Part shown: piece after piece, positions 1-9,477 of the stretch | How positions within the stretch are numbered: the stretch's first letter is position 1 | Layout of the letters: each line of letters starts with the position of its first letter | Source: Callipepla californica brunnescens | Taxonomy: Eukaryota > Chordata > Aves > Galliformes > Odontophoridae | Direction: 5' to 3' | Length of the DNA stretch: 64,000 nucleotides | Assembly (NCBI GenBank): GCA_023055505.1 | Contig: JALIRH010000110.1 | Location: 310,001 to 374,000, forward strand | Position numbers and translations under genes: made by a program | Notes under the pieces: generated by a model | Seen by the model: the letters and a program-made list of their open reading frames with translations, nothing else | Database searches by the model: none | Told to the model about the DNA's origin: nothing

Positions 1-430
1 TGGTATAGGCTTGGTTTGCCTTGGCTACAGGATAGGCTTGCATCAATCCACTTGCTGTGTCAACACAGGTTAGGGCATATCTGGCCCCCTCAGATCGAGG
101 AAGGGGACCTATGTAATCGATCTGCCATCGTTGTAAAGGGTTGTGTCCTCTGGCAAGATGGGCCGTTGTTTCTGGCAGAGGTCTTGGTCTCATTTGTGAG
201 CAAGCGTCACAGTCCTGACATGCCTGGACAATATCTGGTAACTGTATGGGCAGCCCCCATGCTTTAGCTGTTGCCCACATGGTTTTCTGTCCTGCATGCG
301 GTAATTTCCGATGCAACCAATGGGCAATATCTTCGGCTGATGTATTTCCTAGCCATCGAACTGGAGCCAGAGTGTCAGCTTCATCATTACCTGGCGACTG
401 CAAAGGTTGATGTCCAGAAACGTGGAATGC
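1..430 (-). pseudogene. pol: ERV A integrase, N-terminal part (runs off the window)
   Basis: The minus strand between the second pol stop and base 1 keeps reading as integrase. The zinc-binding domain has its two histidines near HWLHRKLPH and its two cysteines in CQDCDAC. The catalytic core begins with QIDYIGPL and the strand containing TCVDTASG. The rest of the DDE core lies outside the window. No stop was seen in this stretch after 431. Integrase inserts the viral DNA copy into the host genome. Confidence 0.8.
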
Positions 431-1210
431 TCATACAGTCCTGTGCCTAACCACGTTCCATATATCAACCCACATATCTTTGCCCCAGATAGGTCGAGCA
501 TTGATCGCCCAGTCCTGAGTGGCCCACTGTGCTATCCAGAGCGTGAGCCCTCGGTAGACTGCCCAGCTATCCGTGCAGACATTCAATGCGCCATCGCCTG
601 GTTCTTGAGTTATCACCATCCACACAGCTCGTAGCTCAGCCCACTGGCTACTTTGTCCATCCCCTTCGTCGAACCATATTGTTTCAGTTGAGGGTTGGTA
701 TGCGACAGCTCGCCACCTGCTTGGGTTCCCTCTGCTGGATCCATCTGTGTACCAGGCATCCTCTGGAATAGGGTATTTCCCCTCCTGTACAGGACTCTTC
801 TCTGGACGAGTGACAATTATTTCCTCAGGTGTTTCACTGTGATATGTTACTGGGCCAAGTATCTTCTGCAGTTCTTCCTTCAGTGGAGATGATGACAGGC
901 GGCTTCTCTGACTGAGGTAGGCAACCCAGCGTGCCACTGTTTGTGATTGGGCCACCCCTGTCTTAGGGATGTGGGTTAGATCTTTTACCCACCCCTGAAT
1001 TGGCAAAGTTGTTTTAACAGTAACTTCTACAGTTTGAGTTATCGGTTCTACCGCCTGCAGTGCAGAATAGGTAGCCAATAACTGCTTTTCAACCATGCTG
1101 TATCTTTCTTCTGCTCCGTGCCAAACCTGTGACCAGAACCCAGTGGGAGTCTGAACAGAACTCTGGCGCTGCCACAGACCCCAGCCAAACCCTTCTTGAG
1201 TTACATGCAC
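431..1210 (-). CDS. pol: ERV A RNase H part of Pol
   Basis: This 259-codon frame is the continuation of the same pol reading frame after the stop at 1295-1297. It holds the tether region and an RNase H domain: WYTDGSS (first catalytic Asp), SQWAELRAV (Glu) and VCTDSWAV (Asp) are all present. RNase H removes the RNA strand of the RNA-DNA hybrid in reverse transcription. A second in-frame stop (TGA, 431-433) cuts it just before the last histidine-containing motif, which is seen directly after the stop in the same frame. The ATG at 1210 is a chance methionine, not a natural start. Confidence 0.85.
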   Translation of the reverse strand: MHVTQEGFGWGLWQRQSSVQTPTGFWSQVWHGAEERYSMVEKQLLATYSALQAVEPITQTVEVTVKTTLPIQGWVKDLTHIPKTGVAQSQTVARWVAYLSQRSRLSSSPLKEELQKILGPVTYHSETPEEIIVTRPEKSPVQEGKYPIPEDAWYTDGSSRGNPSRWRAVAYQPSTETIWFDEGDGQSSQWAELRAVWMVITQEPGDGALNVCTDSWAVYRGLTLWIAQWATQDWAINARPIWGKDMWVDIWNVVRHRTV

Positions 1211-1294
1211 ATCTAGTTCGGCTGGAAGGGTTGGATCGAATACACCCAGTGCCTGGGCCTGTTTAACAGCTATTTTTGCCTGCTGGAAGGCATC

Positions 1295-2572
1295 TTACTC
1301 CATTTTACCCCAATCCCATACTTGGCCTTTTTTTGTTAATCGATATAGAGGTTTTAGGAGTTGTGCTAAGTGGGGTATAAAGGATCGCCAGTATCCTAAT
1401 ATACCCAAGAACTCCTGCAACTTTTTTGATGTCGTGGGAATGGGGAACGCTTGAATCTTATCTATGATTGCACTGGGTAAGACCTTAGTCTTACCTGACC
1501 AGATAACGCCCAGGAGTTTAACTGATAACCCCGGTCCTTGGACTTTCTGTGGGTTTATAGCCCATCCTTTTTCCTGTAAATAAGTGGTTAATGATGGTAA
1601 TGCCTTCTCTAATGCCTCAATTGAGTTGGATGTCAGCATCAGATCATCAATGTAATGGTACATTTTGACGGTAGATGGTTTATTCCAATTTGCCAAGTCA
1701 CGTGCTATCAGGTTATGGCAGAATGTAGGTGAATGCACATATCCCTGAGGTAGGACTTGAAAAGTCCACTGCCTGCCCTCCCATGTAAATGCAAACTGGT
1801 CTTGAGATTCCTCAGCAATTGAAATGCTAAAAAATGCATTTGCTAAATCCAAAACACAATGATATGTTTCTATTTCTCTACTTAACGTATCCATGAGGGA
1901 GGCAATGTTGGGTACGGCTGCGTGTATCGGTGGAGTGACTTTATTTAGTTCTCTGTAGTCTACCGTCATTCGCCATGTACCATCTGACTTCCTGACTGGC
2001 CATATGGGGGAGTTGTATGGGCTGTGTGCAGGTCTAATAATCCCTACTCTCTCCAACTCCTGCACAGTCTTGGTAATTTCTTCTTGCCCACCAGGGAGTC
2101 TGTATTGTTTCGTATTTGTTATCCGGCGGGGCTGTGGCAAAAAAATGGGCTCAATTTTTGCATGGCCCCTTAAAATTGCCTGCACTGCCCGGATACTAAT
2201 ACATCTTTCCCTTAGTCTGAACTCTCCCACAGTGGTCTGGAGAGTCAGACCCCACAAGATGTCTATCCCCAGTATGTACTCTGGAACTGGGGCAATAGAT
2301 ACCTTGTACTCCCGAGATGGAAGACACCCAACCCCCAGTTTCAACCACGTTTGGGTTACGGGGATCATCTGCCCCCTGAACCCACCTATCATAGCCTTAG
2401 TGCCCAGGAATTTATTTGGGTCCCCATATATGATGGATGTTTCTGCCCCAGTATCTACCAGCGCCATCACTCGTTGTACATTCTTTCTTGACCAATGAAT
2501 AGTTAATTCAACATAGGGTCTCTGGTCTCCTGTAGAGACCCTAGTCCTGGGGAATTTTGGCTCCCCTGTCAT
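1295..2572 (-). CDS. pol: ERV A protease and reverse transcriptase
   Basis: This 425-codon frame begins with an aspartic protease: the active-site motif LVDTGAETS has its aspartate at about residue 40, and LGIDILWG further on resembles the second protease strand. Reverse transcriptase follows: TVDYRELN near residue 204, motif A LDLANAFF (about 241-248), LPQGYVHSPT (about 274-283) and the catalytic YIDD at 307-310. The fingers, palm and thumb appear complete. The frame stops at 1295-1297, inside the connection region, where a retrovirus would read on into RNase H; the similarity continues in the same frame beyond the stop. This looks like a nonsense change, not the natural end. Confidence 0.92.
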   Translation of the reverse strand: MTGEPKFPRTRVSTGDQRPYVELTIHWSRKNVQRVMALVDTGAETSIIYGDPNKFLGTKAMIGGFRGQMIPVTQTWLKLGVGCLPSREYKVSIAPVPEYILGIDILWGLTLQTTVGEFRLRERCISIRAVQAILRGHAKIEPIFLPQPRRITNTKQYRLPGGQEEITKTVQELERVGIIRPAHSPYNSPIWPVRKSDGTWRMTVDYRELNKVTPPIHAAVPNIASLMDTLSREIETYHCVLDLANAFFSISIAEESQDQFAFTWEGRQWTFQVLPQGYVHSPTFCHNLIARDLANWNKPSTVKMYHYIDDLMLTSNSIEALEKALPSLTTYLQEKGWAINPQKVQGPGLSVKLLGVIWSGKTKVLPSAIIDKIQAFPIPTTSKKLQEFLGILGYWRSFIPHLAQLLKPLYRLTKKGQVWDWGKME

Positions 2573-2838
2573 GTCATCAGCTCTGCAATCCCCAAGTCTT
2601 TTTCCTCTGACAGCTCGACTGTGGCTGCCCGGGCCGCCTGAGGAGGTTTACGTCTTTTCGATGGCACCATGAAATCTTCCAGATTCCATGTGTCTTGTGG
2701 AATGTGTTCTATAAATCGAATTCCTTCCCTTTTGGGAGAGGACTGGAATCTTTGATCATTGGGAAACTGTTTCCATAGTTGTAGTAATACCTGATTAGGC
2801 TGCCCATCAATCTTTTCAAATCGAACTCCTGCTCTCAT
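2569..2838 (-). CDS. Short ORF between gag and pro-pol of ERV A (89 aa)
   Basis: An 89-codon frame lies between gag and pro-pol, about 115 bases after the gag stop. It is basic in the middle (a KRRK cluster) and acidic at the end. Its stop and the start of the pro-pol frame overlap in an ATGA at 2569-2572. It may be a separated C-terminal (nucleocapsid-like) part of Gag or the N-terminal part of the protease. I do not recognise the domain. Confidence 0.45.
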   Translation of the reverse strand: MRAGVRFEKIDGQPNQVLLQLWKQFPNDQRFQSSPKREGIRFIEHIPQDTWNLEDFMVPSKRRKPPQAARAATVELSEEKDLGIAELMT

Positions 2839-2954
2839 AGCAGGTCATTAAACATCTGTCTTATCGATACTCAGATGGGTCCAGATTGGATTACCTTAGA
2901 GGCTGGTCTCCTAGGTCGTGGTGGTGGATGGATCTCTGAACTTTCCACCACCAT

Positions 2955-4160
2955 TCAGACATTGCGCCTGGCGCGCAGGCGCTCTGTCTCCCCCAGATCC
3001 GCCACCAATTGGGCAGCCTGCTGTATGATGGCCTCTGAGGCCACTAGGGAGTTCAGTATGGATACCAAAGTACCATACTGATGAGATGGAGCTTGCTGCA
3101 GGATAAGGTCTCTCATTCCTGCTGAGAATTTCATCAGGTCTGGGCTCTCAAAATCTTCCTCATAGATTGCCTCTCTCATACCCAGTTCCCGAATATAATT
3201 TTGCAGATCTTCCATAGAAGACCATAGACCTGTATTTAAAGGGATGTCACTTTTGTTTGGCCATGTTATACGGCACGCAGCTGTTAACCATTTAATTAAG
3301 GAATGATTTTCATCATTATGTTGGACGGTGGCATATAGCCTCTGTCTGAGGGCAGGGTGAATGGTAATGGATGCCAGTTTTGAAATTTCTGGCCCATTTA
3401 CCATAACACCTTCTGCCCCCATGTCCCATAAACGGAGCAGCCATGCTGGTACACTCTCTCTTGGTTTTTGTCTAAACCGCTGTAATAAATCCATCAGTTC
3501 AGCTGCTGTATATGGGCGAGCTGTTACATGTAAAGTGCTATGGGCAGGGGGCCACTGGTCAGGGGGTAGCCCCACTGGTCTATCCTGTATTTTTTTTGCT
3601 TTTTGGGTTACAACTGGTCGGATCTCAAAGGGATCTAGCTCAAGTGGAACTTCGAGATCCGACCTTTTAGTGCCTTCATCTTCAGAAACAAGATTATGCG
3701 GGTTGTCTTCTACAGGGTCCCCGGTGACTTCTAGGGAGATATTCTGGACCTTCCGTACGGGAGTGACCGGTTTTGTTGTTTTTCCTGTCAGAATTGCAAT
3801 TTGTCTTTCTAATTCTTCGATACGGTCACGCAAGAGTTGATTTTCATCAAGCAGATCCCCTTCAGATGTGTTCATCTGGTTTAAGGCCATCAGCAGCGGC
3901 CATGCCACCGTAGACGCAGCTAATTGCCGCTCCCGAGTAGTCAGTACGTTTTTAGTCAGAGAGAGAAAATAGTCAGCTAGTCGGGACGGGGATTCAAGGA
4001 GGTTTCCTCCGTCTCGCAGGGGGCCCCATTTTTCAATAATAGCAGCAACCCCGTGGTATGGGGATTTTAGAAATCCCGGAATATGACCGGGCAAAAGGTC
4101 ATTTAAGGGGGTGGTCTTTTCCCGTGAAAACCACCCCACGATGTTACTTAGAAGGGTCAT
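2955..4160 (-). CDS. gag: ERV A Gag polyprotein (401 aa)
   Basis: This is an open reading frame of 401 codons starting only 43 bases after the LTR. The first part is matrix-like. Residues about 100-126 form a strongly charged leucine-heptad stretch, a likely coiled coil. Residues about 215-245 resemble the capsid major homology region, followed by a helical capsid-like part to the end. No CCHC zinc knuckle is visible, so the nucleocapsid is missing, replaced by basic residues at the C-terminus, or in the next frame. Gag forms the particle shell and binds the RNA genome. Its place between the LTR and protease supports the call, which rests on position and general pattern and not on a family match. 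Confidence 0.8.
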   Translation of the reverse strand: MTLLSNIVGWFSREKTTPLNDLLPGHIPGFLKSPYHGVAAIIEKWGPLRDGGNLLESPSRLADYFLSLTKNVLTTRERQLAASTVAWPLLMALNQMNTSEGDLLDENQLLRDRIEELERQIAILTGKTTKPVTPVRKVQNISLEVTGDPVEDNPHNLVSEDEGTKRSDLEVPLELDPFEIRPVVTQKAKKIQDRPVGLPPDQWPPAHSTLHVTARPYTAAELMDLLQRFRQKPRESVPAWLLRLWDMGAEGVMVNGPEISKLASITIHPALRQRLYATVQHNDENHSLIKWLTAACRITWPNKSDIPLNTGLWSSMEDLQNYIRELGMREAIYEEDFESPDLMKFSAGMRDLILQQAPSHQYGTLVSILNSLVASEAIIQQAAQLVADLGETERLRARRNV

Positions 4161-4183
4161 AGTGAATGTTTTTAAAAGGTATT

Positions 4184-4201
4184 AGGCTGCCTGGCTCGCC
4201 A
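4184..4201 (-). other. Primer-binding site, tRNA-Arg-like
   Basis: On the minus strand TGGCGAGCCAGGCAG follows the LTR after the spacer CT. It begins with the TGG that pairs with the CCA end of a tRNA, and it matches the complement of a vertebrate tRNA-Arg (ACG) 3' end at about 14 of the first 15 positions as I remember that tRNA. The exact tRNA needs checking against the host tRNA set. Confidence 0.6.
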
Positions 4202-4203
4202 AG

Positions 4204-4546
4204 TGTAAAGCAAGCAAAAGCGGTGACAGAGCTTTTATTTGAGGCAGAGGCGCTACAGAAGGAGATGTTACAGACAAGGGGGAAATGAACTCACCCCTCC
4301 CGGCGACCATTTAGGCTGAGGAATGCAGCCACCTCTCGTTCAAACGCTGGTGCGCCGGAAGGAAGAGAGCCAGAGAGAGGGGGGGCAACCCGCGCAGGCT
4401 CCGAGCGGATCTGTGCTCCCGGAAGCACCTCCGGAAGCACCACCGAGAGGGAGAGAGCGAGAGGTCTGGTGGACCTGGGCTCCTCCGCTCCGCTCACTCA
4501 GATGCTCATTCACTGGTTCAGGCTGTGACCAGGCAATCCCACTACA
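4204..4546 (-). repeat. 5' LTR of ERV A (343 bp)
   Basis: On the minus strand the segment starts TGTAGTGGG and ends TTTACA, so it has the usual TG...CA ends. A poly(A) signal AATAAA lies at 4234-4239 (minus) near its 3' end. A primer-binding site follows two bases after it. The U3 part is GC-rich and shows no clear TATA box. The right edge (4546) is chosen from the TG and is less sure than the left edge. Confidence 0.7.
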
Positions 4547-4831
4547 ATGCTGAAGGAAGCTTGCAGTAGTGGCAGTTGCACGATTGCGATCTTTGTTATT
4601 GTATGGCAGTTCTTTGATAGCAGTGGAAAACCAAAGTGTTACAGAGGTGCAGTTCCCTAGTTACCCTGAGTGAGTGACTTTTTAAATAACGATGCTATTT
4701 CAAGAGTTCAAATCTGAATGTTAGATGTTCTGGGTGTCGTTAGGTTCCTTTATAACGTATGTGCCAAAAACGATTTCAGGATTGTGCTGCCTTCCACCTG
4801 CTGTTTTCCACTAATTCTTTGTTCTTGGCAG

Positions 4832-5320
4832 TAGGCACCCCGGTCCAAAATGAATTGGAGAGCTAATGTGTTACTACTTTGGAAATTAAACCTCCTGAGA
4901 AGGGCAAAGGAGAAACTCCGGATGTTCCTTCCATGTCTGTCTGTGGCGTCAGCAGTAACGTTAACGATGAGGATGATAAGCTGTTAGGCTCTCCTGACTC
5001 ATCTGCTTACTGTTTTGTTAATCTTGGGAGAGTGAAGTTACAAGCTTAACTGATGTAGTCTCTCCAAGTGAGGAAGAATGACGTACTCCGCCAAGCAGCA
5101 GCGGTATTTGTGCAGTCTGTGTCTAGCAGTGGAGAACCAGATTCCCCTGAAACCACTCACGTACCACAGAATTTATCAGGTAAAGCTGTGGACTTGTCAG
5201 CTGAAAAAGTGATCCCGAGCGTTCAGAGTCAACCCACGGAAAAGTTAGGAGTATGTTTTGATCTTTGTGTGTTTGTGTGTGTAGAAACTGGAGTATGCTT
5301 TATTTATAGATGAGTTTAAT
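4832..5320 (+). pseudogene. Unrecognised exon-like remnant, acidic and serine-rich
   Basis: A splice-acceptor-like TTCTTGGCAG ends at 4831. After it one can read, with several frame changes and stops, protein-like stretches such as KPPEKGKGETPDVPSMSV, NDEDDKLLGSPDSSAYC and QSVSSSGEPDSPETTHV, the last in an open frame at 5068-5313. The composition (E, D, S, P, T) is that of a disordered region of a nuclear or scaffold protein. I cannot name the gene. It sits on the same strand as, and upstream of, the LIM-domain exons at 6.8-7.5 kb, but I see nothing that proves they are one gene. Confidence 0.35.
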
Positions 5321-5732
5321 TGAGCCATTGCATCAGGCAGATGCAGTACCAACACCGAATTTGAAGCACACGGGTGTCAATCTAGCAAAGATGTGAAGGG
5401 GAATGAAAATACTTCCGTCCATCAAATTCTGGTTTGTTCAGATGACACTGCTCCAGAGCACTGCTCCTCTCTGTCGTGTGATTTATACTGTAACGAGGTT
5501 ACTGTGAAATACCATGTGAGTGCCTACTCGAGTTCAGTGGATCTGCAGAGAGTCACAGCTATCATAGAGATGCATGGCACATGGAAACTCAGTCTTGAGC
5601 AGTTTTTTGGACTAGAATAAAAAAGCTGTCACTGTGAGAAGTCACGTGCAATTTTTAAAGCTTCTCCAGTTTTTTCTTATAGCTCTTCATCTCTTAATTG
5701 TAGGTAAAATCTTCAGATGTGTGAACACATCT

Positions 5733-5886
5733 GAGCAGCTGTTTTTGGAGTGCAGCCAGCCAGTAAGGCAGATGAAGATGAAGGTGGCAGTGATGATGAG
5801 GTGGTCCGCAGTGATGCTCTCCACTTGGAGCCAGTTGTCTCCTTACCAGAGGAGAGGGAACTGTCAGACCTTAACAAGAACAATAA
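5733..5886 (+). pseudogene. Unrecognised acidic exon-like remnant
   Basis: In one frame the sequence reads [17 protein letters not shown] followed by a stretch ending LSDLNKNNN, typical of an acidic disordered region. A splice-acceptor-like TTAATTGTAG ends at 5703. The frame is open but continues into apparent intron. It may belong to the same lost gene as the remnant at 4.8-5.3 kb. No domain is recognised. Confidence 0.3.
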
Positions 5887-6839
5887 TATAACCGTATCTA
5901 CTAACAGCAGGTTTTTTAAGAGGGGGAAAAAAAAAAGTTTAACTTTGCTTTCTGTCTTCTGTGCTTTGTTCTGTATTTTCTTACTCGGCCTGTGTGGAAA
6001 CCCATTGCTGTTCTGAATCTTAGTACGGCTTTGTACTGGGGAAGCACATCAGTGAGTGATGCAAACTGTACTGTTTCATTTCTGGAGTCAGTGTTGGTTG
6101 TGCAGATTTGTATAGGTAACCTGGAGAGGTTAAAACCGATTCATGATAGCGTCTTTGGAAAGCGATGTGGAGGGGGAACTTGAGTAATGGCCAAACAACT
6201 GTGATTTTTTTCTGGACACGACTTTTAGCCTGAGTTCTGTGAAAGCCTTCCCAGTTGGATTTCAGAGACTTCTGGAATCATAGAGCAGTAAAGATGGAGC
6301 GCAATTAACTGAGGCTAAGAAAAGTTAACATCTGTAGTTGGTGAAGAAATAGCTCTTGAGGAAGTAAAAGAACTTGGAAGCTGAAGTAAAGCTTAGTGCA
6401 CCTTGAAGCAGCCTTATGTAACTTTGTAAGGCTGGAACATCTGGGTTTCTTCCTGTAGGGAATGTAACTTAATTACAGATTAGTGTGATGGTTAAACAGG
6501 ACTAAGAGCACAAAGAAGCAATGTGTCATGTCCTGTAATTGGAACATCTAATCTGATGTAGTCTGCAAAATGTCGTCTTCCTCTTCGGTGTCTTGTATGC
6601 CTTTCCTCATTTGTTATAATCGTGCTGGGACTTGTGTGGTTCTCTTTCTTGCTTTACCTGCTCTTTTTCTCCTGCAGTGTCACCTCTCCCACCAGAAATG
6701 CCTTCTGTCACAATCAAATGGATATCAAATGATTGTTCTTCACATCTCTGGAACATTTGAGCTTAACTTATATTTATGTTTTTGTGATGCCAACGATTTA
6801 CCCCTTTTTTTTTTTTTTTTTTTTTCTTCCTTACTTTAG

Positions 6840-6915
6840 TTGTGTCTGCTCTGAATAAGGCATGGCGTGTGAACTGTTTGGCTTGTTCAACTTGCAGCAC
6901 CAAGCTGATGCTCAG
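6840..6915 (+). pseudogene. LIMS/PINCH-type last LIM domain, first half (exon relic)
   Basis: This 76-base exon has a good acceptor (polypyrimidine tract, then CTTTAG at 6834-6839) and donor (CAG|GTAAGA at 6916). It reads VSALNKAWRVNCLACSTC and then STKLMLR, which is very close to the middle of the last LIM domain of LIMS1/LIMS2 (PINCH), including the Trp and the first cysteines of its second zinc finger. PINCH proteins join integrin-linked kinase to parvin at focal adhesions. This exon is open. Its partner exon at 7.4 kb is broken, and no convincing upstream LIM exons were found, so this is a gene fragment. Confidence 0.75.
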
Positions 6916-7398
6916 GTAAGATAATGGATAGGTGTGATGCCTTCAGAACTACCGGTGGTTATCTTTACAGTACTAGATGTTGCTGTAGCTGTAACTGTTA
7001 CGGTACAACAGCTGTAGGAGCAGCATTGAGAAAATGTGCCTGGTCCTTCCTCTTGCACCCTTTACTCATTTACATTTCTTTCAGCTTTCTGTTCTGTCCT
7101 TTTTTCAGTTCAGTCTTCTGAACTCTTCTCCTTTTTCATTCTTTATTTTTTCAGCATTTAACTCTGAAGGGATAAGTTTGTTGAAATTGATCTGTCTTAA
7201 GAGAGAACGTTGTAAATAGGGACATAACTCACTCAGAGTATTTCAGTCACAGTCTACAATGCATAGAACTTCTGCAAGTCATTTCATGCCTACGTAGAAA
7301 GTGCAGTTGTAATTTTTTGTCTGTGCACTTTTGATACAACCTTTATTTCTTCAGTATCCCACTGAAACTTTGTCTGTTTCCTTGCTCTGTCATTTTAG

Positions 7399-7500
7399 AA
7401 ATGAATTTGTATGAAGGCTGTCAGCAAAAAGTGCTATGAGAAGTTTCCTCTGGAGCTGAAGAAAGGACTGAAGAAATGAGCTGAAACTGTTGGAAGGAAG
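7399..7500 (+). pseudogene. LIMS/PINCH-type C-terminal exon, frameshifted
   Basis: An acceptor (GTCATTTTAG) precedes 7399. The exon continues the LIM domain with NEFV, then loses the frame near 7412 by a small deletion. After the shift it reads KKCYEKFPLELKKGLKK, the typical tail of PINCH proteins. A TGA stop at 7477-7479 replaces a conserved leucine codon, and AETVGRK follows. The deletion and the stop together show that the copy is dead. The intron between this exon and 6915 is about 480 bases. Sequence after it (to about 8.4 kb) is probably old 3' untranslated region. Confidence 0.75.
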
Positions 7501-8022
7501 CAAAGACTTTGTTTGCTGTCCCCTTCCCTTGTGAAAATGTTACAGATGTGACTTGGGAGGCACTCTGAGGCTGTAATCAGACAGTAGGTGACGATGCACA
7601 CCTATTATCTTCAAATTCTCCGTTCTCTCTACGTGTACTTGTGTACGTATTTGCTGATAATCAGAGGCGCAATTAAACGTCAGCTCGCCTGAAAGGTTTC
7701 TGACCCCGGTAATGCAGCAGTACCAGTGGGCCATTGTGCACGGTAGTGTCATTGATACTAATGAAAGTATTGGCGCGCAAATTAAGCATGCGTAGAAACT
7801 TTCAGGTGGCTTGGGCGAGAAACGAAACGTACCTCATTTGCTGGAAAAACTACTGCGTAGATTTCAGGCGCAGTGGTCCCAGTGAGGAGCCTTGTTTAAA
7901 GTGGTTTGAAAAATATCCTGTTTCTAATTACAGTCACTGCATGAATGACCTGCTGCTGATAGTTTGTACTTACATGCTGAATCTTTGTCCATCGGACTTA
8001 GCACAAAATATTTGTATGAAGT

Positions 8023-8388
8023 CTAATTCCCACTGCAAGAAATAAGTATACTCAGCACTACTTGAATTTTGCTACATTCCATTCAGAGTAATGCATTGAC
8101 TTTTATGTCAGCTTTTGCATTTTATGTACTTTTTGTGCCTTATTCTGCTGGGCCATATTTAACAGTGTTCCGTTAAACACAGTTGACACAATTCTTTTTT
8201 ATTTCTTATTTTTGAGCAGAAACTCAGGTACAAGGTATTTCCAAAGGATAACAACATTTGCCTTAATTACGCAGGATGCAGGAAGAATTTGGTTTCAAGT
8301 GTGAATGCCTGGGGTTAAAATTTAGCTTCTAGGAGCAGTAATGAAAATATGTATTTCAATTACCTGACAGTACTACTGTTGCACTGTG
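8023..8388 (+). repeat. Direct repeat copy 1 (366 bp)
   Basis: This segment and 14213-14576 are nearly identical, with only scattered substitutions and small indels by eye. It lies downstream of the LIMS-like exons and may be part of their 3' untranslated region. Shared edges run from CTAATTCCCACTGC to GCACTGTG. Confidence 0.9.
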
Positions 8389-8879
8389 AGTTTAAATAAA
8401 TGCAGTTTGATCCTACTAGGATCCATATCTTTAGGTGTCTTCTAGAACTGTGCTCTCAGATGGTCAGAATTCACTGCAGTGTGCTTGGGATTGTTTTATC
8501 CTATTGACTTCTGTCCGGGAAAATTGGTTGTATTTTTCCCTTTTGTACCAAAAAATACAGTTCCTTAGGAATTCTGTGTGGTACTGTGTTACCGAGTATG
8601 CAAACCTTTATTTTCTAGTAGAGAGTTATGCAATTTTTATGTAATTGTATCATAGCGAGCAAACTGTCCTTTGCTGTTCTGGAAAACCAATTGCTTTGTA
8701 ACGTCTTTCCAGCATTCTCAATAAAGGCTATGTTATTAAAACTGCATCACCTCTCTTATGTGAGTGCTTGAGATGGGCAGAAAAGCAACTAGTTAGCCTT
8801 TGTTTGTGTCACAGTGTTATACGTGACAGGGACACAAGGGAAACAGAAGGGAGAGAGGGAGGAAAAAAGCCTGCACCAT

Positions 8880-9281
8880 CCATGGCTGTATGCTCTGGGG
8901 TGAGGAGGGGGGAGGGGGGGAAGGATGGGACAGAGATAATAGATGGGTCTATGTGGAGGACTGGCTTAGGGAAGGAGGTTGTGTGTGCTTATCTTCAGAG
9001 CACTGTGAACAAAACAGCATGTTTGGATCACTCGTGGTGCACCATTGACCGGGCAACGATGAGGGAGTAAGTTTGCGTGGAACCAGGTGGCCCTGGTATG
9101 TGTGAGAAAAGAGCAACTAATTGGACACTACTTATCTCGCAAGGATAGAGCAAGAACCACTGCTTAGCAATTATTCTAAAAATAGCATGTGTTCAGGGGT
9201 GTAAAAGTATTGCAACCTGCGCAATAAAATTGGCTCAGCTGCATAATCATATTAATGTCTCTCTGAGTCCTTGCATCGGCA
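8880..9281 (+). repeat. Possible solo LTR
   Basis: The stretch ends in TTGCATCGGCA about 53 bases after a poly(A) signal AATAAA at 9223-9228, the layout of an R-U5 end. Purine-rich tracts lie near 8840-8945. The left edge is not clear and no primer site follows, so a solo LTR is the best guess. It is in the opposite orientation to the integrase fragment that follows. Confidence 0.35.
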
Positions 9282-9477
9282 TCTTAAGATCGTTCTGACG
9301 CGGCCGTGGTTCATCCTCCTGGGGTCACTGCAACAGGTCTACTCAAATTGTGCCGTTGTTTTCTGGAGGAAAGGTAACTTCTATCTATATAGAAACATAA
9401 CAGTAATTAACGTGCATTACATACAAACATATTTATACATATATAAACATGGAATCTCAGACTGCACTCTCCCAGCA

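Larger units (their letters stand above)
1..4546 (-). mobile_element. Endogenous retrovirus A: LTR, gag, pro-pol, cut by the window edge
   Basis: On the minus strand this reads LTR, primer-binding site, gag, a short ORF, protease and reverse transcriptase, RNase H, then the start of integrase, which leaves the window at base 1. That order is the standard retroviral one. No env or 3' LTR can be seen because of the edge. Gag and most of pol are still open: only two in-frame stops interrupt pol (at 1295-1297 and 431-433). This suggests a fairly recent insertion or one under slow decay. The family was not recognised with certainty. A coiled-coil Gag without zinc knuckles and a very short leader suggest a comparison with the galliform ENS-1/Soprano elements. 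Confidence 0.9.

Noticed and set aside
2004..2498. 164-codon plus-strand ORF
   Set aside because: Antisense shadow of the ERV A protease-RT frame.
4270..4292. Plus-strand ACAAGGGGGAAATGA as a polypurine tract
   Set aside because: It lies inside the minus-strand LTR of ERV A, in the wrong orientation and place.
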